Shown: positions 12,201 through 26,808, numbered from the stretch's first letter. The stretch is DNA of 64,000 nucleotides from Gigantopelta aegis (GCF_016097555.1 NC_054707.1:83316653-83380652); one strand, 5' to 3'. Made by a program: numbers and translations. The notes: generated from the letters alone by a model not told the origin.

Positions 12201-12390
12201 GACAGTTGTTGTGGTAATATTAAATATTATTGAATATATACGTAGTGTGCACAAAAACAGAATAGACAGTTGTTGTGGTAATATTAAATATTATTGAATA
12301 TATACGTAGTGTGCACAAAAACAGAATAGACAGTTGTTGTGGTAATATTAAATATTATTGAATATATACGTAATGTGCACAAAAACAATA
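12201..12390. repeat. Three copies of a 64-bp tandem repeat
   Basis: Units start at 12201, 12265 and 12329 with GACAGTTGTTGTGGTAATAT and end in CACAAAAACAGAATA. Copies are nearly identical, so the triplication is recent. It lies between the ORF1 and ORF2 remnants of the LINE. Confidence 0.95.
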
Positions 12391-12629
12391 AATACAAAAA
12401 ATAAACAAAACAAATTAATTTTAAAATAATCAAAAAAAAAAAAAATCAATAATTTTCTAAAGATTTATATGATATTTTTCACTGAACCAGCACCTATTTC
12501 AACAAATCCCGCCTAGTATTTACTTTGAAATCGTTTGTGAACAACAAACAAATTAATTAATTAATTAATTTAAATTATATAAAGCAATAAATAAATAAAT
12601 AAAATAGAAAAATAAATATTATTGAAGTA

Positions 12630-13288
12630 TACACCTGGCAATGATAGGTCTACACTTTGACTCTTCGAAACGACAAAGTCTATGTGCAATACTTATGTCA
12701 TTTTTTTGTAACAGTCATACCAATTTTTTTCAACACTTCTATTGTTTTTTCAGTAGTTTGTTCAGCAGTTTCGTTTTTGATTTCGTCCCTAATTCCACAG
12801 AGTCGAATGCTATCCTTGCGGCCGTGTTGCTCCAGGTTGTTCATTCTGATTAACGCAATATTTGCGGCAACGTTTGCACCTTTAATATCTTCTTTGATAT
12901 TAGAATTTTCTTTCTTCAAACGGACATTGTCCTTTTTCAGATTTTCGTTTTCTATTTCAAGTTGACCTATTTTCGATTCAAGTTTTTTAATTTATTCGTC
13001 AAATGTTTGGAACATTTCCTGTTTCACGTTTTCTAAATGTATTTTTAAGTAATCTTTTATTGCTTGGTCCATCTTTTTACTCAGCTCTATCTGATTTGCG
13101 TTTATTTGTTTTAACTCTTTAACTATGACTTCCATGATTTCCGATTCTGATTCTTCTTTGTGTGAGGCTGCAACACTTGTGGCGCTCGTCTCCGAACGAC
13201 TGTCTACACTCAAGGATTTTTCTTTTTGCACCGGGTTTATATTTGGATATTGGGACTTTACTCGACATTGATGTGGGTAAAGAATCAA
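12630..13288 (-). pseudogene. LINE ORF1 remnant: coiled coil and RRM-like domain
   Basis: The frame from 13288 gives a Lys/Glu/Gln-rich coiled coil (KELKQINANQIELSKKMDQA). An in-frame TAA at 12989-12991 follows, then a second coil (LEIENENLKKDN, KKENSNIKEDI) and NLEQHGRKDSIRLCGI, the start of the L1-type ORF1p RRM. After a frameshift near 12700 the family motif continues as DISIAHRLCRFEES and RPIIAR. L1 ORF1p trimerises through the coil and binds its own RNA; this copy is broken. Confidence 0.78.
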
Positions 13289-13310
13289 AACTAGAGTAAC
13301 TACTCAGCAT

Positions 13311-13821
13311 TCGCTATTTGTCGTTAGTCACGTGAACACTCATGTCAGAAAGAACATGACAGTAATTCTACTTAACATAGTTTAATTTGCACTATTGCGA
13401 GGAGACGTGGTGAGTTGTGTTCAGTGCTCTCTAGCTGTGCGAAGTTTGTTATTCATGACGTTGAAATCCCATATACTCGGCTTGTGTCTGGCTTTGGGGT
13501 ACTAGGGAACAATCAATTCATTGCTTGTTATCTTTCAACATATACAGTCCATGAGGTACAAAATATTCATCAAAATAAGATATTGATACAGATCATATAA
13601 ATCTCACCGGATTCCTTCGAATGTTGTGAGTCTGTAGATATTAAAAATATCTCGAGATTCATCCTCTATCTTGTTATAAAAGTTTTGATGAGAGCCGATC
13701 TATTTACGTCTTCATCTCAACTCTGACCTCTCCTCTCATGATTGATTTATTAATAATTGGCTATTTGGTGAGTTTTTGTTCCATTAGCAGTGAAATCTTT
13801 TATATACACTTAACCTCAGAC
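13311..13821. other. Non-coding stretch, possible LINE 5' region
   Basis: About 500 bp between the ORF1 remnant and a SINE fragment. It may include the 5' untranslated region of the LINE, but I recognise no motif or coding text in it. Confidence 0.4.
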
Positions 13822-13905
13822 AAGACAGCACATACCACCGAAAAGAATCGACCCTACGACTTATAGCATCTCAGGTGAGCGCTCTACCCGTCAAACCTTA
13901 GGGAT
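13822..13905 (-). mobile_element. tRNA-derived SINE head fragment
   Basis: The minus strand reads AAGGTTTGACGGGTAGAGCG then CTCACCTGAGATG and GGGTCGATTC, giving A-box- and B-box-like segments at tRNA spacing. There is no CCA end and the acceptor stem does not pair, so I call it a SINE head and not a tRNA gene. Confidence 0.6.
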
Positions 13906-13924
13906 AAGTTGATTCTTTGCAGTC

Positions 13925-15385
13925 ACCTACAGCCAAATATAGACGCGCACAGCCAGGTGCAGCCACACACAGCCAGACGCAGCCACACACATCCAGGTGC
14001 AGCCACACACAGCCAGGTGCAGCCACTCGCATCCAGGTACAGTCACACGCATCCAGGTTCAGCCACACACAGCCATGTACAGCAACACACATCCAGTTGC
14101 AGCCACACACTGCCATGTACAGCAACACACAGCCATGCACAGCAACACATAGCCAGGTGCAGCCACACACATCCATGTGCAGCCACACACAGCCATGTGC
14201 AGCAACACACAGGTACAGCAACACATAGCCAGGTGCAGCCACACACAGCCACACACATCCAGTTGCAGCCACACACAGCCATGTGCAGCAATACACATCC
14301 AGTTGCAGCCACACACAGCCATGTGCAGCAACACACATCCAGTTGCAGCCACACAGCCATGTGCAGCAATACACAGTCAGGTACAGCACCACATAGCCAG
14401 GTGCAGCCACACACAGCCATGTACAGCAACACACATCCAGTTGCAGCCACACACAGCCATGTACAGCAACCCACATCCAGTTGCAGCCACACACAGCCAT
14501 GTGCAGCAACACACAGTCAGGTACAGCAACACATAGCCAGGTGCAGCCACACACAGCCATGTACAGCAACACACATCCAGTTGCAGCCACACACAGCCAT
14601 GTGCAGCAACACACAGGTACAGCAACACATAGCCAGGTGCAGCCACACACATCCAGTTGCAGCCACACACAGCCATGTGCAGCAATACACATCCAGTTGC
14701 AGCCACACACAGCCATGTGCAGCAACACACATCCAGTTGCAGCCACACAGCCATGTGCAGCAATACACAGTCAGGTACAGCAACACATAGCCAGGTGCAG
14801 CCACACACAGCCATGTACAGCAACACACATCCAGTTGCAGCCACACACAGCCATGTACAGCAACCCACATCCAGTTGCAGCCACACACAGCCATGTGCAG
14901 CAACACACAGTCAGGTACAGCAACACATAGCCAGGTGCAGCCACACACAGCCATGTACAGCAACACACATCCAGTTGCAGCCACACACATCCATGTGCAG
15001 CAACACACAGTCAGGTACAGCAACACATATCCAGGTGCAGCCACACACATCCAGGTGCTGCCACACACAGCCATGTACAGCAACACACAGCCATGTACAG
15101 CAACACACATCCAGTTGCAGCCACACACAGCCATGTACAGCAACACACATCCAGTTGCAGCCACACACAGCCATGTGCAGCAACACACAGTCAGGTACAG
15201 CAACACATAGCCAGGTGCAGCCACACACATCCAGGTGCTGCCACACACAGCCATGTACAGCAACACACATCCAGGTGCAGCCACACACAGCCAGGTACAG
15301 CAACACACAGTCAGGTACAGCAACACTTAGCCAGGTACAACCACACACAGCCAGGTGCAGCCACACACAACCTGGTACAGCCAGG
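13925..15385. repeat. 20-bp minisatellite with higher-order structure (about 70 units)
   Basis: Alternating 20-bp units of two types, ACACAGCCATGTGCAGCAAC and ACACATCCAGTTGCAGCCAC, with TAGCCAGGTGCAGCC and GTACAGCA variants. Blocks of about 390 bp recur in the same order (for example from about 14377 and from 14771). The array is open in several frames on both strands for up to 290 codons, because the unit lacks stops and 20 bp is not a multiple of 3. I read this as composition and not coding. It ends about 100 bp from the stop of the ankyrin gene. Confidence 0.93.
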
Positions 15386-15489
15386 CGCCGTCTGGCCACT
15401 AGTCTCGGCTGACTGGATCCGTGTTTGGATCCGTGTTGTGCTGAAGCCAAATCTTTATAATTCCACCATGCCAATTTCAGATGGGAGAG

Positions 15490-16806
15490 CTAAAATGTAA
15501 AATTACCCACCGACAAATCCACTTCTTTAAGCAATGCGGAAAAGGTGTCCGTATCACTGTCTTGTATGGCAGTGTACACAGCTGCCATTTTCAAAGGATC
15601 AAAATTGTATCCAAATGTGAGGAACTGTTTTATAGGGATGGGTATTGGTAAAACTTTCACCTTTGTCAAGTACTTTTGACCGAGAGATTTATGGATTCCG
15701 AGACGACAGAGACTCTGTAATGAAGCCGGCAAAGCGAATGGTATGCTGACAGAGTTGTCTTGCCCATCGACAACAACGAGTCCTTGTGGGTCAAAATACT
15801 GAAACAATTCCGTAATATTCTCTGTACATAAGTTTGTGCAATCCAGAAGTATGGGCAAAAGAAGTTTCCTAAGTTTCACATCAACAGTCTGTTTAGGATT
15901 ACTATCCAGTAAAACAGTTAAAGGCAAACGTTTGACATTGGAACGAGTTGACAAGGTCATCGGTGAGTTGACATTACAACCGTTCAAAAGTAAATAAGCA
16001 GCCACATCATACCTCGGACGTTCTGGTCTCAAGGCTACATGGAATGCAGTCAGCCATTGATTGTCGGCGATTTCCACATCGATTCCGCTCTCAACCAGGA
16101 GACAGGCGGCGTGCAGTTCGTCTGTTTCCACAGCGTGGTGTAAAGCAATGCGGCCATCGCAGTCGACGGCGTTGACGTCACTTCCATGCATAATCAGCAG
16201 TCTCATTATGCTAATCATGTCCGTCTGCCGCTTGTGACGCACTTCTCGTTCGTACAGCGACGGAACTGACGTCATAAGGGGGGTACAGCCTGGTGGGTGT
16301 CGGGTCGCGGTATTGACATCTGCTCCGTGCGCCAAAAGAATGTCCACAACCTGCAGACTCACGCTGGAACAAGCTGTGTACAAAGTGCTTCTTCTCCTGG
16401 TGTCTCTTTCGTTTACACTGGCGCCACGAGTCACCAATATTGCCGCCGATTCGAAGCTGTTGTAGAACGCCGTGGCACCCATGGGAGAAACTCCCCCGGT
16501 GTCACGAGAATTGAGGTCTGCCCCCATACCTATGAGATCTTCAACAAGTCCTGGAAATGACTCCTTGGCTGCACAGAACAAGGGGCTCCTGTGGGAAGTA
16601 TTGCAAGCGTTCACGGAAAATGTCGCTTGGTGCATAATTCGAGAAGCAACGGCACCGCGGTGGTATTCAATGGCCAGCGTGCACGCTGTTTCTCTGTCAT
16701 AGATGGTGTTCACGTCAGCGCCGTGGTCCAGGCAGCACTGAACGACGTCATCATCACCGTGTTTGATCGCCTCGTGTAGCTTGGCGGTTAAAGAAACAGA
16801 CATCAT
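15490..16806 (-). CDS. Ankyrin-repeat and SOCS-box protein (ASB-like), single exon
   Basis: The open frame is 438 residues from MMSVSLTAKLHEAI. About eight ankyrin repeats are visible, ending in phrases such as LDHGADVN (28-35), IGMGADLN, LVTRGASVN, LLAHGADVN, LIMHGSDVN, LVESGIDVE and LLNGCNVN, up to about residue 283. Residues 356-398 fit a SOCS box: LPASLQSLCRLGIHKSLG then VKVLPIPIPIKQFLTF, with the LCR..I BC-box and a Cul-box-like LPIPIPIKQFL. Known ASB proteins bridge elongin B/C and Cullin-5 to substrates held by the ankyrin stack. About 40 residues follow the SOCS box, which is unusual. GTGG/GTAATT just before the stop could be a donor leading to a further exon. Coding DNA is clearly richer in GC than its surroundings. 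Function is inferred from domains only. Confidence 0.85.
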   Translation of the reverse strand: MMSVSLTAKLHEAIKHGDDDVVQCCLDHGADVNTIYDRETACTLAIEYHRGAVASRIMHQATFSVNACNTSHRSPLFCAAKESFPGLVEDLIGMGADLNSRDTGGVSPMGATAFYNSFESAAILVTRGASVNERDTRRRSTLYTACSSVSLQVVDILLAHGADVNTATRHPPGCTPLMTSVPSLYEREVRHKRQTDMISIMRLLIMHGSDVNAVDCDGRIALHHAVETDELHAACLLVESGIDVEIADNQWLTAFHVALRPERPRYDVAAYLLLNGCNVNSPMTLSTRSNVKRLPLTVLLDSNPKQTVDVKLRKLLLPILLDCTNLCTENITELFQYFDPQGLVVVDGQDNSVSIPFALPASLQSLCRLGIHKSLGQKYLTKVKVLPIPIPIKQFLTFGYNFDPLKMAAVYTAIQDSDTDTFSALLKEVDLSVGNFTF

Positions 16807-17353
16807 CGTTTAATGTTGGCCTGATGTCGTCGCCATATTAGATCACTTAAGCCGGGAAAACTACATCATTACATTTGCAGACATCAGACGTACACATAAC
16901 TGGTTTTCTTCACAGTCAGGTTCAATAATATTTTATGAAAATAAACTACAAGACTTATAAAACTATAATTAAACAAAAAATCACTTGAGACTTGGTACAG
17001 TAAACACTCTCCGAACGCGTAATGACTAATACTTTCACTGAGTATAGATTTCAAAAGAAACCCGGCGTACTGGTAACTGAGCATTGTATTACTACACTAC
17101 GGATGGAAAAGCGCTCTACCTACTTCACAACACTTTCCAGTTGAATTCACGCCGTATGTATAATGTCACTGAGTATAGCTGTCACTGAACTGATGAATCG
17201 TTGTTTTCCAACACGCCGTGTGTATACTGTCACTGTGTATATTATTCGACAGTGTATACTGTCACTGAACTGATGAATTCTTGTTGTCCAATCAGCTCCG
17301 TCAGTTAAACACGTCACAGACACACACCTCTTGTAGTTGGCGGTGGTTTGGGT
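16807..17353. other. Upstream region of the ASB-like gene
   Basis: Non-coding DNA that should hold the 5' UTR and promoter of the minus-strand gene. No clear TATA box is seen. At about 17165-17300 imperfect copies of GTATACTGTCACTGAACTGA with GATGAATNNTTGTT are spaced by 50-70 bp. Confidence 0.4.
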
Positions 17354-17359
17354 TTGTGT

Positions 17360-17390
<31 letters not shown>

Positions 17391-17440
17391 GGGGAGCGCG
17401 CGCGTGTGTGTGTGTGTGGAGGGGGGGGGGGAGGGTTCGC
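17354..17440. repeat. (TG)n and poly-G microsatellite
   Basis: Two blocks of (TG)n each followed by a G run of 10-20 bases, with CGCGCG in between. The open frames across it are artefacts of composition. Confidence 0.93.
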
Positions 17441-17600
17441 GGGTGAAGAATGCAGCTGTTTGGTGACAGCTGACACGCCCACTTTTCTGTTATTTAGTCT
17501 ACACTATATAATTATAGTAAATAGTAAGTAACATCCGGATCAACAATACACTATCATTTTGAACTGAATTATTCCTGTGCAAAAACACAATACGAGTGTA

Positions 17601-17602
<2 letters not shown>

Positions 17603-17695
<93 letters not shown>

Positions 17696-17925
17696 CTACT
17701 GACAACATTAGTTCTAATCCATATACAAATGCTAGCAATCCATGTGGAACACTACATTCAGTCATTTTCGTTTAATTCGGGCAAATATTAACCAAATAGG
17801 AATCGGTACATCTATGCGTCTGCCTGTCTGTATTTTTCTACCTACCTACCTATCTAGTTATCTATCTATATATTTATCTATGTATGCATGCATGCATGTA
17901 TGCCTGTCTGTCTGTTTGTCAAAGT
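17603..17925. repeat. (TC)n tract and TCTA/TGCA/TCTG tetranucleotides
   Basis: Pure (TC)n runs at 17603-17692. At 17835-17925 mixed ACCT, ATCT, ATGC and GTCT tetranucleotides form a compound microsatellite. Nothing else is recognised between them. Confidence 0.93.
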
Positions 17926-18399
17926 ATCTATGTATGTAGCGTTTATAATAGCACAAGGGAAGTATTTGTTTTTACGTGCCATTAGTCGGGTATAAAGCGA
18001 CGTCAGTAGCGAGTGGGAGATAACAGGTTAATTACCACGCACACAGTGTTAACACTGGTATGTTGTTACAGCGGTACAGACTTCAGGACAAATATTGTTG
18101 TAGCTCTTAAAACACCATGGTTGGGTTAGTGTATTGATATTCTAATAACTTGTACTAAAAACTACTGTTTCTGTCTGGTGACCACTAGGTTTACACTCCT
18201 TTGGGTCGTTCAGACTCTTACGACTAGGCCACACGATTCGAGTGCGTTGTACGAGAATAGTTACGACAAAATCGTAAATGCTTAGCAACCGATGAAATCG
18301 AAATGCTTGGCTTGTCATTCGGCTATTCGTGTGCTATCGTACGAGGCACTCGTTTTTAGTGGCGTCGCCTTTAGTACTTGTGTGTGTGCGCGCGCGCGC

Positions 18400-18435
<36 letters not shown>

Positions 18436-19470
18436 TTTTCTATACTCCTATATCACGAAGGTTTCGAGCATGTCTGTCCCGAGTGCCACATCTGGATAGC
18501 CAGAGGCCCAACACGGGACAGATTTACTTGAGTGGTGCACACAAGGAGGCACACTTAGGGAAATTACACCAAAATAAAATAAGGTGGAATATCTTCTTGT
18601 TTAAGGTGCCTAATACGACTTGTTTATCATTTTTAATATTTTTCATCACAACTAATCAGTAATATTTGTCTATAAATAGGCAAGAACGTTCATGTCGCAT
18701 TTTTCTGATAGTGGCTAAACATGAGATAATCTCATTAAGCCAAGTAGGTTTAAACCTTCGCAGCAGCTAAGACCTACAATTATCTTAGTTCTCTAAAAGA
18801 AATAAAAATACAACAATTGTATAAACATTGACAGTTTCACAGTACATAACATCTTTCGGTATTTGGAGCCAATGGATCAAGAGAATCTCTGCGTAGAGCG
18901 AAGTTGTGGGGAATAAAACGTCACGAAAAGTTATGAGTTGCAGGCTATCACAAGAAAAAAGTCTTGGATGCGTCCCTGAATGCACAGTTTAATATATTCG
19001 AAGACGTTCATCATGCCTCACTATTACAGGTTTTAATATGGTAAATATCGCGATTATTGTTTATGTAATTTATGACAATAATATTGTTTTAAGAGGACTT
19101 AGCAGGTGAAATGCTGTCTTTTTTTTTTGTATATTACATACAAATAATAAATAAAAATAAAAATTAAATTAAATTAAAAAACAGAAGAAAAAAACCCCAG
19201 ACTGCCAGGTGAAAAGAAATACAAATATAAAGCCCTTTTAACAAAGGACCACAACTACAAAATATTGAAATGCACAGCTTGGAACGAGTAATCTCCCGTA
19301 GATACGGTTGCCCATCACCATTCACATTAGCATGGATTTCATAACTGGTTTTATGTCGGAATATATTCTGTAAACAATACAACAATCTCAAAATGGTTGC
19401 GTGCTTTATCTTCGTAACTTTCATGCAGAAAATCATTTCAAGTTATTTATCCTAAGTTTAGAGCACCGCC
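17926..19470. other. Non-coding DNA with a (TG)n/(CG)n microsatellite
   Basis: No coding exon or known element is recognised. A TG/CG/TG microsatellite lies at about 18378-18432 and an A/T-rich tract at 19130-19195. At about 18180-18370 the words ACTC, CGATT and TACGA recur on both strands without a clear hairpin. Confidence 0.5.
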
Positions 19471-19483
19471 TTGTTTTGCTGAT

Positions 19484-19833
19484 ACCGGCCTCGGTGGTGT
19501 CGTGGTTAAGCCGTCGGACATAAGACTGATTGGTAAAGGGTTCGCAGCCCGGTACCGTCTCCAACCCAGAGCGAGTTTTAACGACTCAATGGGTAGGTGT
19601 AAAACCACTACAGACTGGTTGGTAAAGGGTTCGCAGCCCGGTACCGTCTCCAACCCAGAGCGAGTTTTAACGACTCAATGGGTAGGTGTAAAACCACTAC
19701 ACCCTGTTTTCTCTCTCTAATCACTACCAACTAACCCAGTGACAGACAGGTCAGATAGATGAGGTGTGTGCCCAGGACAGCGTGATTGAAACTTAATTGG
19801 ACATAAGCACGGAAATAAGTTGAAATGAAATGA
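19484..19833 (+). mobile_element. tRNA-derived SINE with target-site duplication and duplicated B-box segment
   Basis: It is flanked by a perfect 13-bp duplication TTGTTTTGCTGAT (19471-19483 and 19834-19846). The head is ACCGGCCTCGGTGGTGTCGT with GGTTCGCAGCCC as B box; the 3' part runs through GGTGTGTGCCCAGGACAGCG and ends TTGAAATGAAATGA. A segment of about 87 bp carrying the B box (19524-19610) is tandemly repeated at 19611-19700. The flanking duplications encompass both copies. The pol III promoter parts look intact. Confidence 0.93.
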
Positions 19834-19928
19834 TTGTTTTGCTGATGTATAAGTGACAGCATACATTTGGTACTATTTGGCATTTAGTACTAAAACTGAG
19901 AAGTAACTTCAAACCATCAGGATATTTA

Positions 19929-19961
19929 AATATATATATCTATATATCTATATCTATATCT

Positions 19962-20012
<51 letters not shown>
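19929..20012. repeat. (AT)n / ATCTAT microsatellite
   Basis: About 80 bp of ATATCT hexamers passing into pure (AT)n. Confidence 0.93.
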
Positions 20013-20015
<3 letters not shown>

Positions 20016-20390
20016 CATATAATATCTTACTTTTTCAGTGCAATCAAAGTATGTGATATTTTTCAGATCACATACTTTAAGAATTTGATAACTTTGCAAA
20101 TTAGATGTAAATTAGTCGAGGTCTCGGCACTAGATTTATTGACATTTAAGCAACGTACTTGGTTGACACTCCATGACTGACGTATGCAAAAATAAAAACA
20201 TTTCAATGGCAATTTGACACTGAAAGCTGTCCAGCGTTCAGAAAACAAAAAACGTCAGGCATAACTTTATTTTGATGTAAGGACATCCAAAATGACGTCA
20301 TTCGAGTTTGACGTCATTTCCATTCAAAAATACACCGCGCCACATATTCTTACGTCATTTGAATATCTAGTAATGGCGGACTGGAATTAA

Positions 20391-20862
20391 GGTCTCACTA
20401 CACAGATCACTTCCGGGTGAGAGTTGATTGATCACGGTCCACTATAGTTCCTGATTGTGGCACATGTTATGGTTCACATATTCACTTCTAGGAAATGGTG
20501 AAGAATTAAAACAATATGTATGTTTAATGGTAAGCATTCTGGCTGTATTTTGCCCATGTTATTTTGTAATATTGTGCATCGACCTTTTGGGACATGGGTA
20601 TATAGCGCAAGTGACAGCCGGAGTGAATCGGTTAATGAACCACCTGTTCGGACCGGTACTACAGCCAGATGCGGTCATATAGCAAAAAACTGAGACGGAA
20701 ATGTTCACAATTGTGGAGTGAATATAAATGCTTATATAATGTATGTTCGCAATGGTGTATGTTGTTAGTGCCAACAAGAACCCGTTCTATGGGCAATCTT
20801 CGCTTGAAGTTGGGCAGTTTAACATGGGTTTCAATGGCAGATGACATCCGTGTAGTGAGACC
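20391..20862. mobile_element. Harbinger-like MITE, TIR GGTCTCACTACAC, TSD TAA
   Basis: The 13-bp perfect terminal inverted repeats are GGTCTCACTACAC and GTGTAGTGAGACC. The flanking TAA is duplicated (20388-20390 and 20863-20865). The opposite arm of the inverted repeat has the empty site GGAATTAAAG with one TAA, which confirms the borders. A 3-bp TAA duplication fits the PIF/Harbinger superfamily (TWA). No transposase is inside, so it is non-autonomous. The TIR is short, so the superfamily call is tentative. Confidence 0.85.
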
Positions 20863-20902
20863 TAAAGTTGCGTGTACAGTTTACAAAAACACGTTGTATT
20901 AA

Positions 20903-24204
<3,302 letters not shown>

Positions 24205-24207
24205 TTA

Positions 24208-24744
24208 GCTTGAGCTTATATGATAAAGAGCTTATTATTTATTTATTTATCTTATAACCTACCCATGATGTCCATATCATAAACCCATATGATAAATGAC
24301 TTTATTAATCCGGTTAATAATGGTATGCAAATTTGCAAGGTCTCTAGGTAATGTGTTGCTGTGGATGGGCCATTTGCTTACAAGCCAACAAGACACGTGT
24401 ACCTGAGCGTAACGTTTTCAAAGATTTGTTTAAAATGCCTGACGTCAAACTAATCGTGATGACGTCATATTATCGATGGCGGCGACTTTAGTACTGTGAT
24501 TTGCTAAAAAATAATTAAAATATTATTTTAGAAGTGTTATAGGATAAATAGAATTCGACCTCGTCGGCAGAGCCTCGACAAATACCGATTAACATAGACT
24601 CGGTTGATATTTTCCATATTAAAAAATACTCGTGACGAATCATATATATGGCGAGCATAATACATTATTTTTATTCCTAATATATGATATTGACGATACC
24701 GAAATACACGAGGGTAATAATCTCTTTATCGTATAATCTCAAGC
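24208..24744. mobile_element. 537-bp MITE, TIR GCTTGAG(C/A)TTATA(T/C)GATAAAGAG, TSD TTA
   Basis: Terminal inverted repeats of about 30 bp begin GCTTGAGCTTATATGATAAA and end in the complement. TTA is duplicated on both sides (24205-24207 and 24745-24747). No coding capacity is seen. Its left flank is gypsy pol text, while its right flank is the inverted-repeat arm, so the present order cannot come from one simple insertion. Confidence 0.82.
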
Positions 24745-24856
24745 TTAATACAAAGTGTTTTTGTAAACTGTACACGAAACTTTAATTCCAGTCCGCCATT
24801 ACTAGATATTCAAATGACGTAAGAATATGTGGCGCGGTGTATTTTTGAATGGAAAT
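24649..24856. repeat. Right arm of the long inverted repeat
   Basis: It matches 20316-20390 plus 20863-20997 in inverted orientation, including the last part of the MITE at 24208. It carries the empty site of the 472-bp element found in the left arm. Confidence 0.88.
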
Positions 24857-25543
24857 GTGCATAACTGTCTCTTATTCACAATGAACTAAATCATGTTTTA
24901 AACACGTAGGACATGGAACTGATCATCCGTGTAGGGTGTGGCTCTGTTTGTTATGCTGGGATCAGACTACCAACTGCCAGCAGAAAGTTGGCCAACTCGA
25001 TGGTTGCGTTGTAATTTCCCCAACTACCGACAGATTAACAATTAATGCGTTATATGACGAGAATCAAGTTGTTGGAGCGCTGACTAGCAAATGGAACAGT
25101 CGTAGAAGTCGTGAGAGCAGAAACTTAGCCAACTTTGTGTTGGCAGTTGGTAGTATGATCCCAGCATTAATAGTACAACTCACAGTAATGCGACCACGTG
25201 GGTGACTCCGCTCTCGGAACCCTCTCTTCTAGAAGCTGAACTCAAGATGACGTAGACAAGTGGAAGTATGATAGCATGGACTCGGATTCCAAATCTATTT
25301 TCAATTTCAATATATTCTTCATACATTCTCAAAGTTTTCCCCTCCAAAGAAATGCAGGTTTACTTGATGTTTTTAACATCTCGGATTCGTGTAGCTGAGT
25401 TCTAAATGTTGAGAATGTTTTTCTTGCTGTTTGATGTGTTGGACATCCCTGTAAGATATGTTAGGCAGTATCAGCTCCAACTTCTCGACTTGCTTTCACA
25501 AACACACATATATTTATATTTTCAATCTGGATTTAAAAAAAAA
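24857..25543. other. Non-coding DNA
   Basis: At 24952-25180 the phrase CTGGGATCAGACTACCAACT occurs near its inverted partner AGTTGGTAGTATGATCCCAG, with CAAC..GTTGG words between. This suggests a small foldback element of about 220 bp (24954-25168). Nothing else is recognised. Confidence 0.5.
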
Positions 25544-25797
25544 GAGTTTTGTTTTACGACACCAATAGAGCACTTTAATGTATTTATCATTAGCTATTGG
25601 ATGTCAAACATTTGGTAATTCTGACATATCCGTTTAGAGGAAACCGCTGTAATTTTCTATTAGCAGCAAGGGATCTCTTATATTCATTTTTACACAAACA
25701 GGATAACAAATACCACGGCATTTGATTTACCAGTCGTGGGATACTGGTTGGGACGGGAAAACGCAATTATCGCGCTTTACCGACTAAGCTATGGACT
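25544..25797 (-). mobile_element. Diverged tRNA-derived SINE
   Basis: On the minus strand a tRNA-like head (CATAGCTTAGTCGGTAAAGC) is followed by CAACCAGTATCCCACGACTG, the body TAAGAGATCCCTTGCTGC and the tail GTGCTCTATTGGTGTCGT. Many differences from the other copies mark it as old. Confidence 0.82.
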
Positions 25798-26612
25798 TTG
25801 CCCATTCCAATGTGGAATTCGCGTCCTAGCTGGTTCTGAATCAGCATATTGTCTCTGGTGGACGGTCTGGCTATTTTGACTTATGAGATCCTCCAGGGAC
25901 GAGTGTAATCAGGAGAATATGAGTGCGCTCTATAGTGTAAGCTGTAGTAATTTCTCTGTGTGTTTCCGCTACGCATTTCTGGTTCTAACTTTAGTGTGGA
26001 GACAGCCTGACCGTCGAGAGTGCACGTCCAACATTTTATTATGATTTATTGCCGTTAGATTATTACATGGACGTACGTCGTGTTAAATGTACGGAATGAG
26101 AAATTGCATAAAGATTAAAGCCGGTGTTCTGGGGGTATTAATAATATTTTGTAAAAACGTCTTTGGGATTCTCAGGAGTGTGAGCTGCCCTCTGTACCAC
26201 CCCTGGGCATACAGTCCTACACTGATTGCTTCCGGGTTTTGCAATGGCAATTCCTTCCTACGAACCCCGGAAATTTCTTGCTATGATCCACTGCGATTAT
26301 AATAGTTGATGCATATGGCCTAGTGATACTGAAACATGTTTATAAACAAAGGGCATTTTGTGACTTAAATTAACTAATACTGCTTTCGTAGAATAGTATT
26401 ACTCTTACAAAATTACAAAAATATAGTCCGTCCCATCCTCCTACAAAAGTTTGTTTTCTTTTTTTCTTTGTAAATAATTTCTGTTTAGTGTAAAGTAAGA
26501 AGAAATTAAAAGTGTTTTGGAAATAACAAAAAATACTATTTTTGTGTCTCAGAAATACATAACTTGTAGTGAATTAAATATTAAGAAAAAGGCATTTCCT
26601 ATGGGAAGTCCT
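25798..26612. other. Non-coding DNA
   Basis: No exon, RNA gene or known element recognised. Confidence 0.5.

Positions 26613-26808
<196 letters not shown>

Larger units (their letters stand above)
8419..13310 (-). mobile_element. Decayed L1/Tx1-like LINE with two nested SINEs
   Basis: The 5' end is at high coordinates. ORF1 remnants (coiled coil plus RRM-like part) lie at 13288-12630. ORF2 follows: endonuclease start at 11806-11624, endonuclease core at 10945-10560, linker down to about 10200, and reverse transcriptase from 9583 to 8419. The text (GGDWNLVLNP, GYRTDHS, GCRQGDPLSPYIF) is that of L1/Tx1-type LINEs. Two SINEs (10950-11345, 11448-11600) split the endonuclease region; an AT tract and low-complexity DNA (9755-10200) split the linker from the RT. 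The end after the RT thumb and any 3' tail are not recognisable. The element is long dead. Confidence 0.82.

Noticed and set aside
13822-13905. tRNA gene on the minus strand
   Set aside because: The acceptor stem does not pair and the sequence resembles SINE heads in the window.
13898-15412. Open frames up to 293 codons on both strands
   Set aside because: They are produced by a stop-free 20-bp tandem unit; all frames show the same short peptide repeat and there is no exon structure.
19484-19570. tRNA gene
   Set aside because: A- and B-box-like segments are present but there is no cloverleaf pairing, and a SINE body with target duplications follows.
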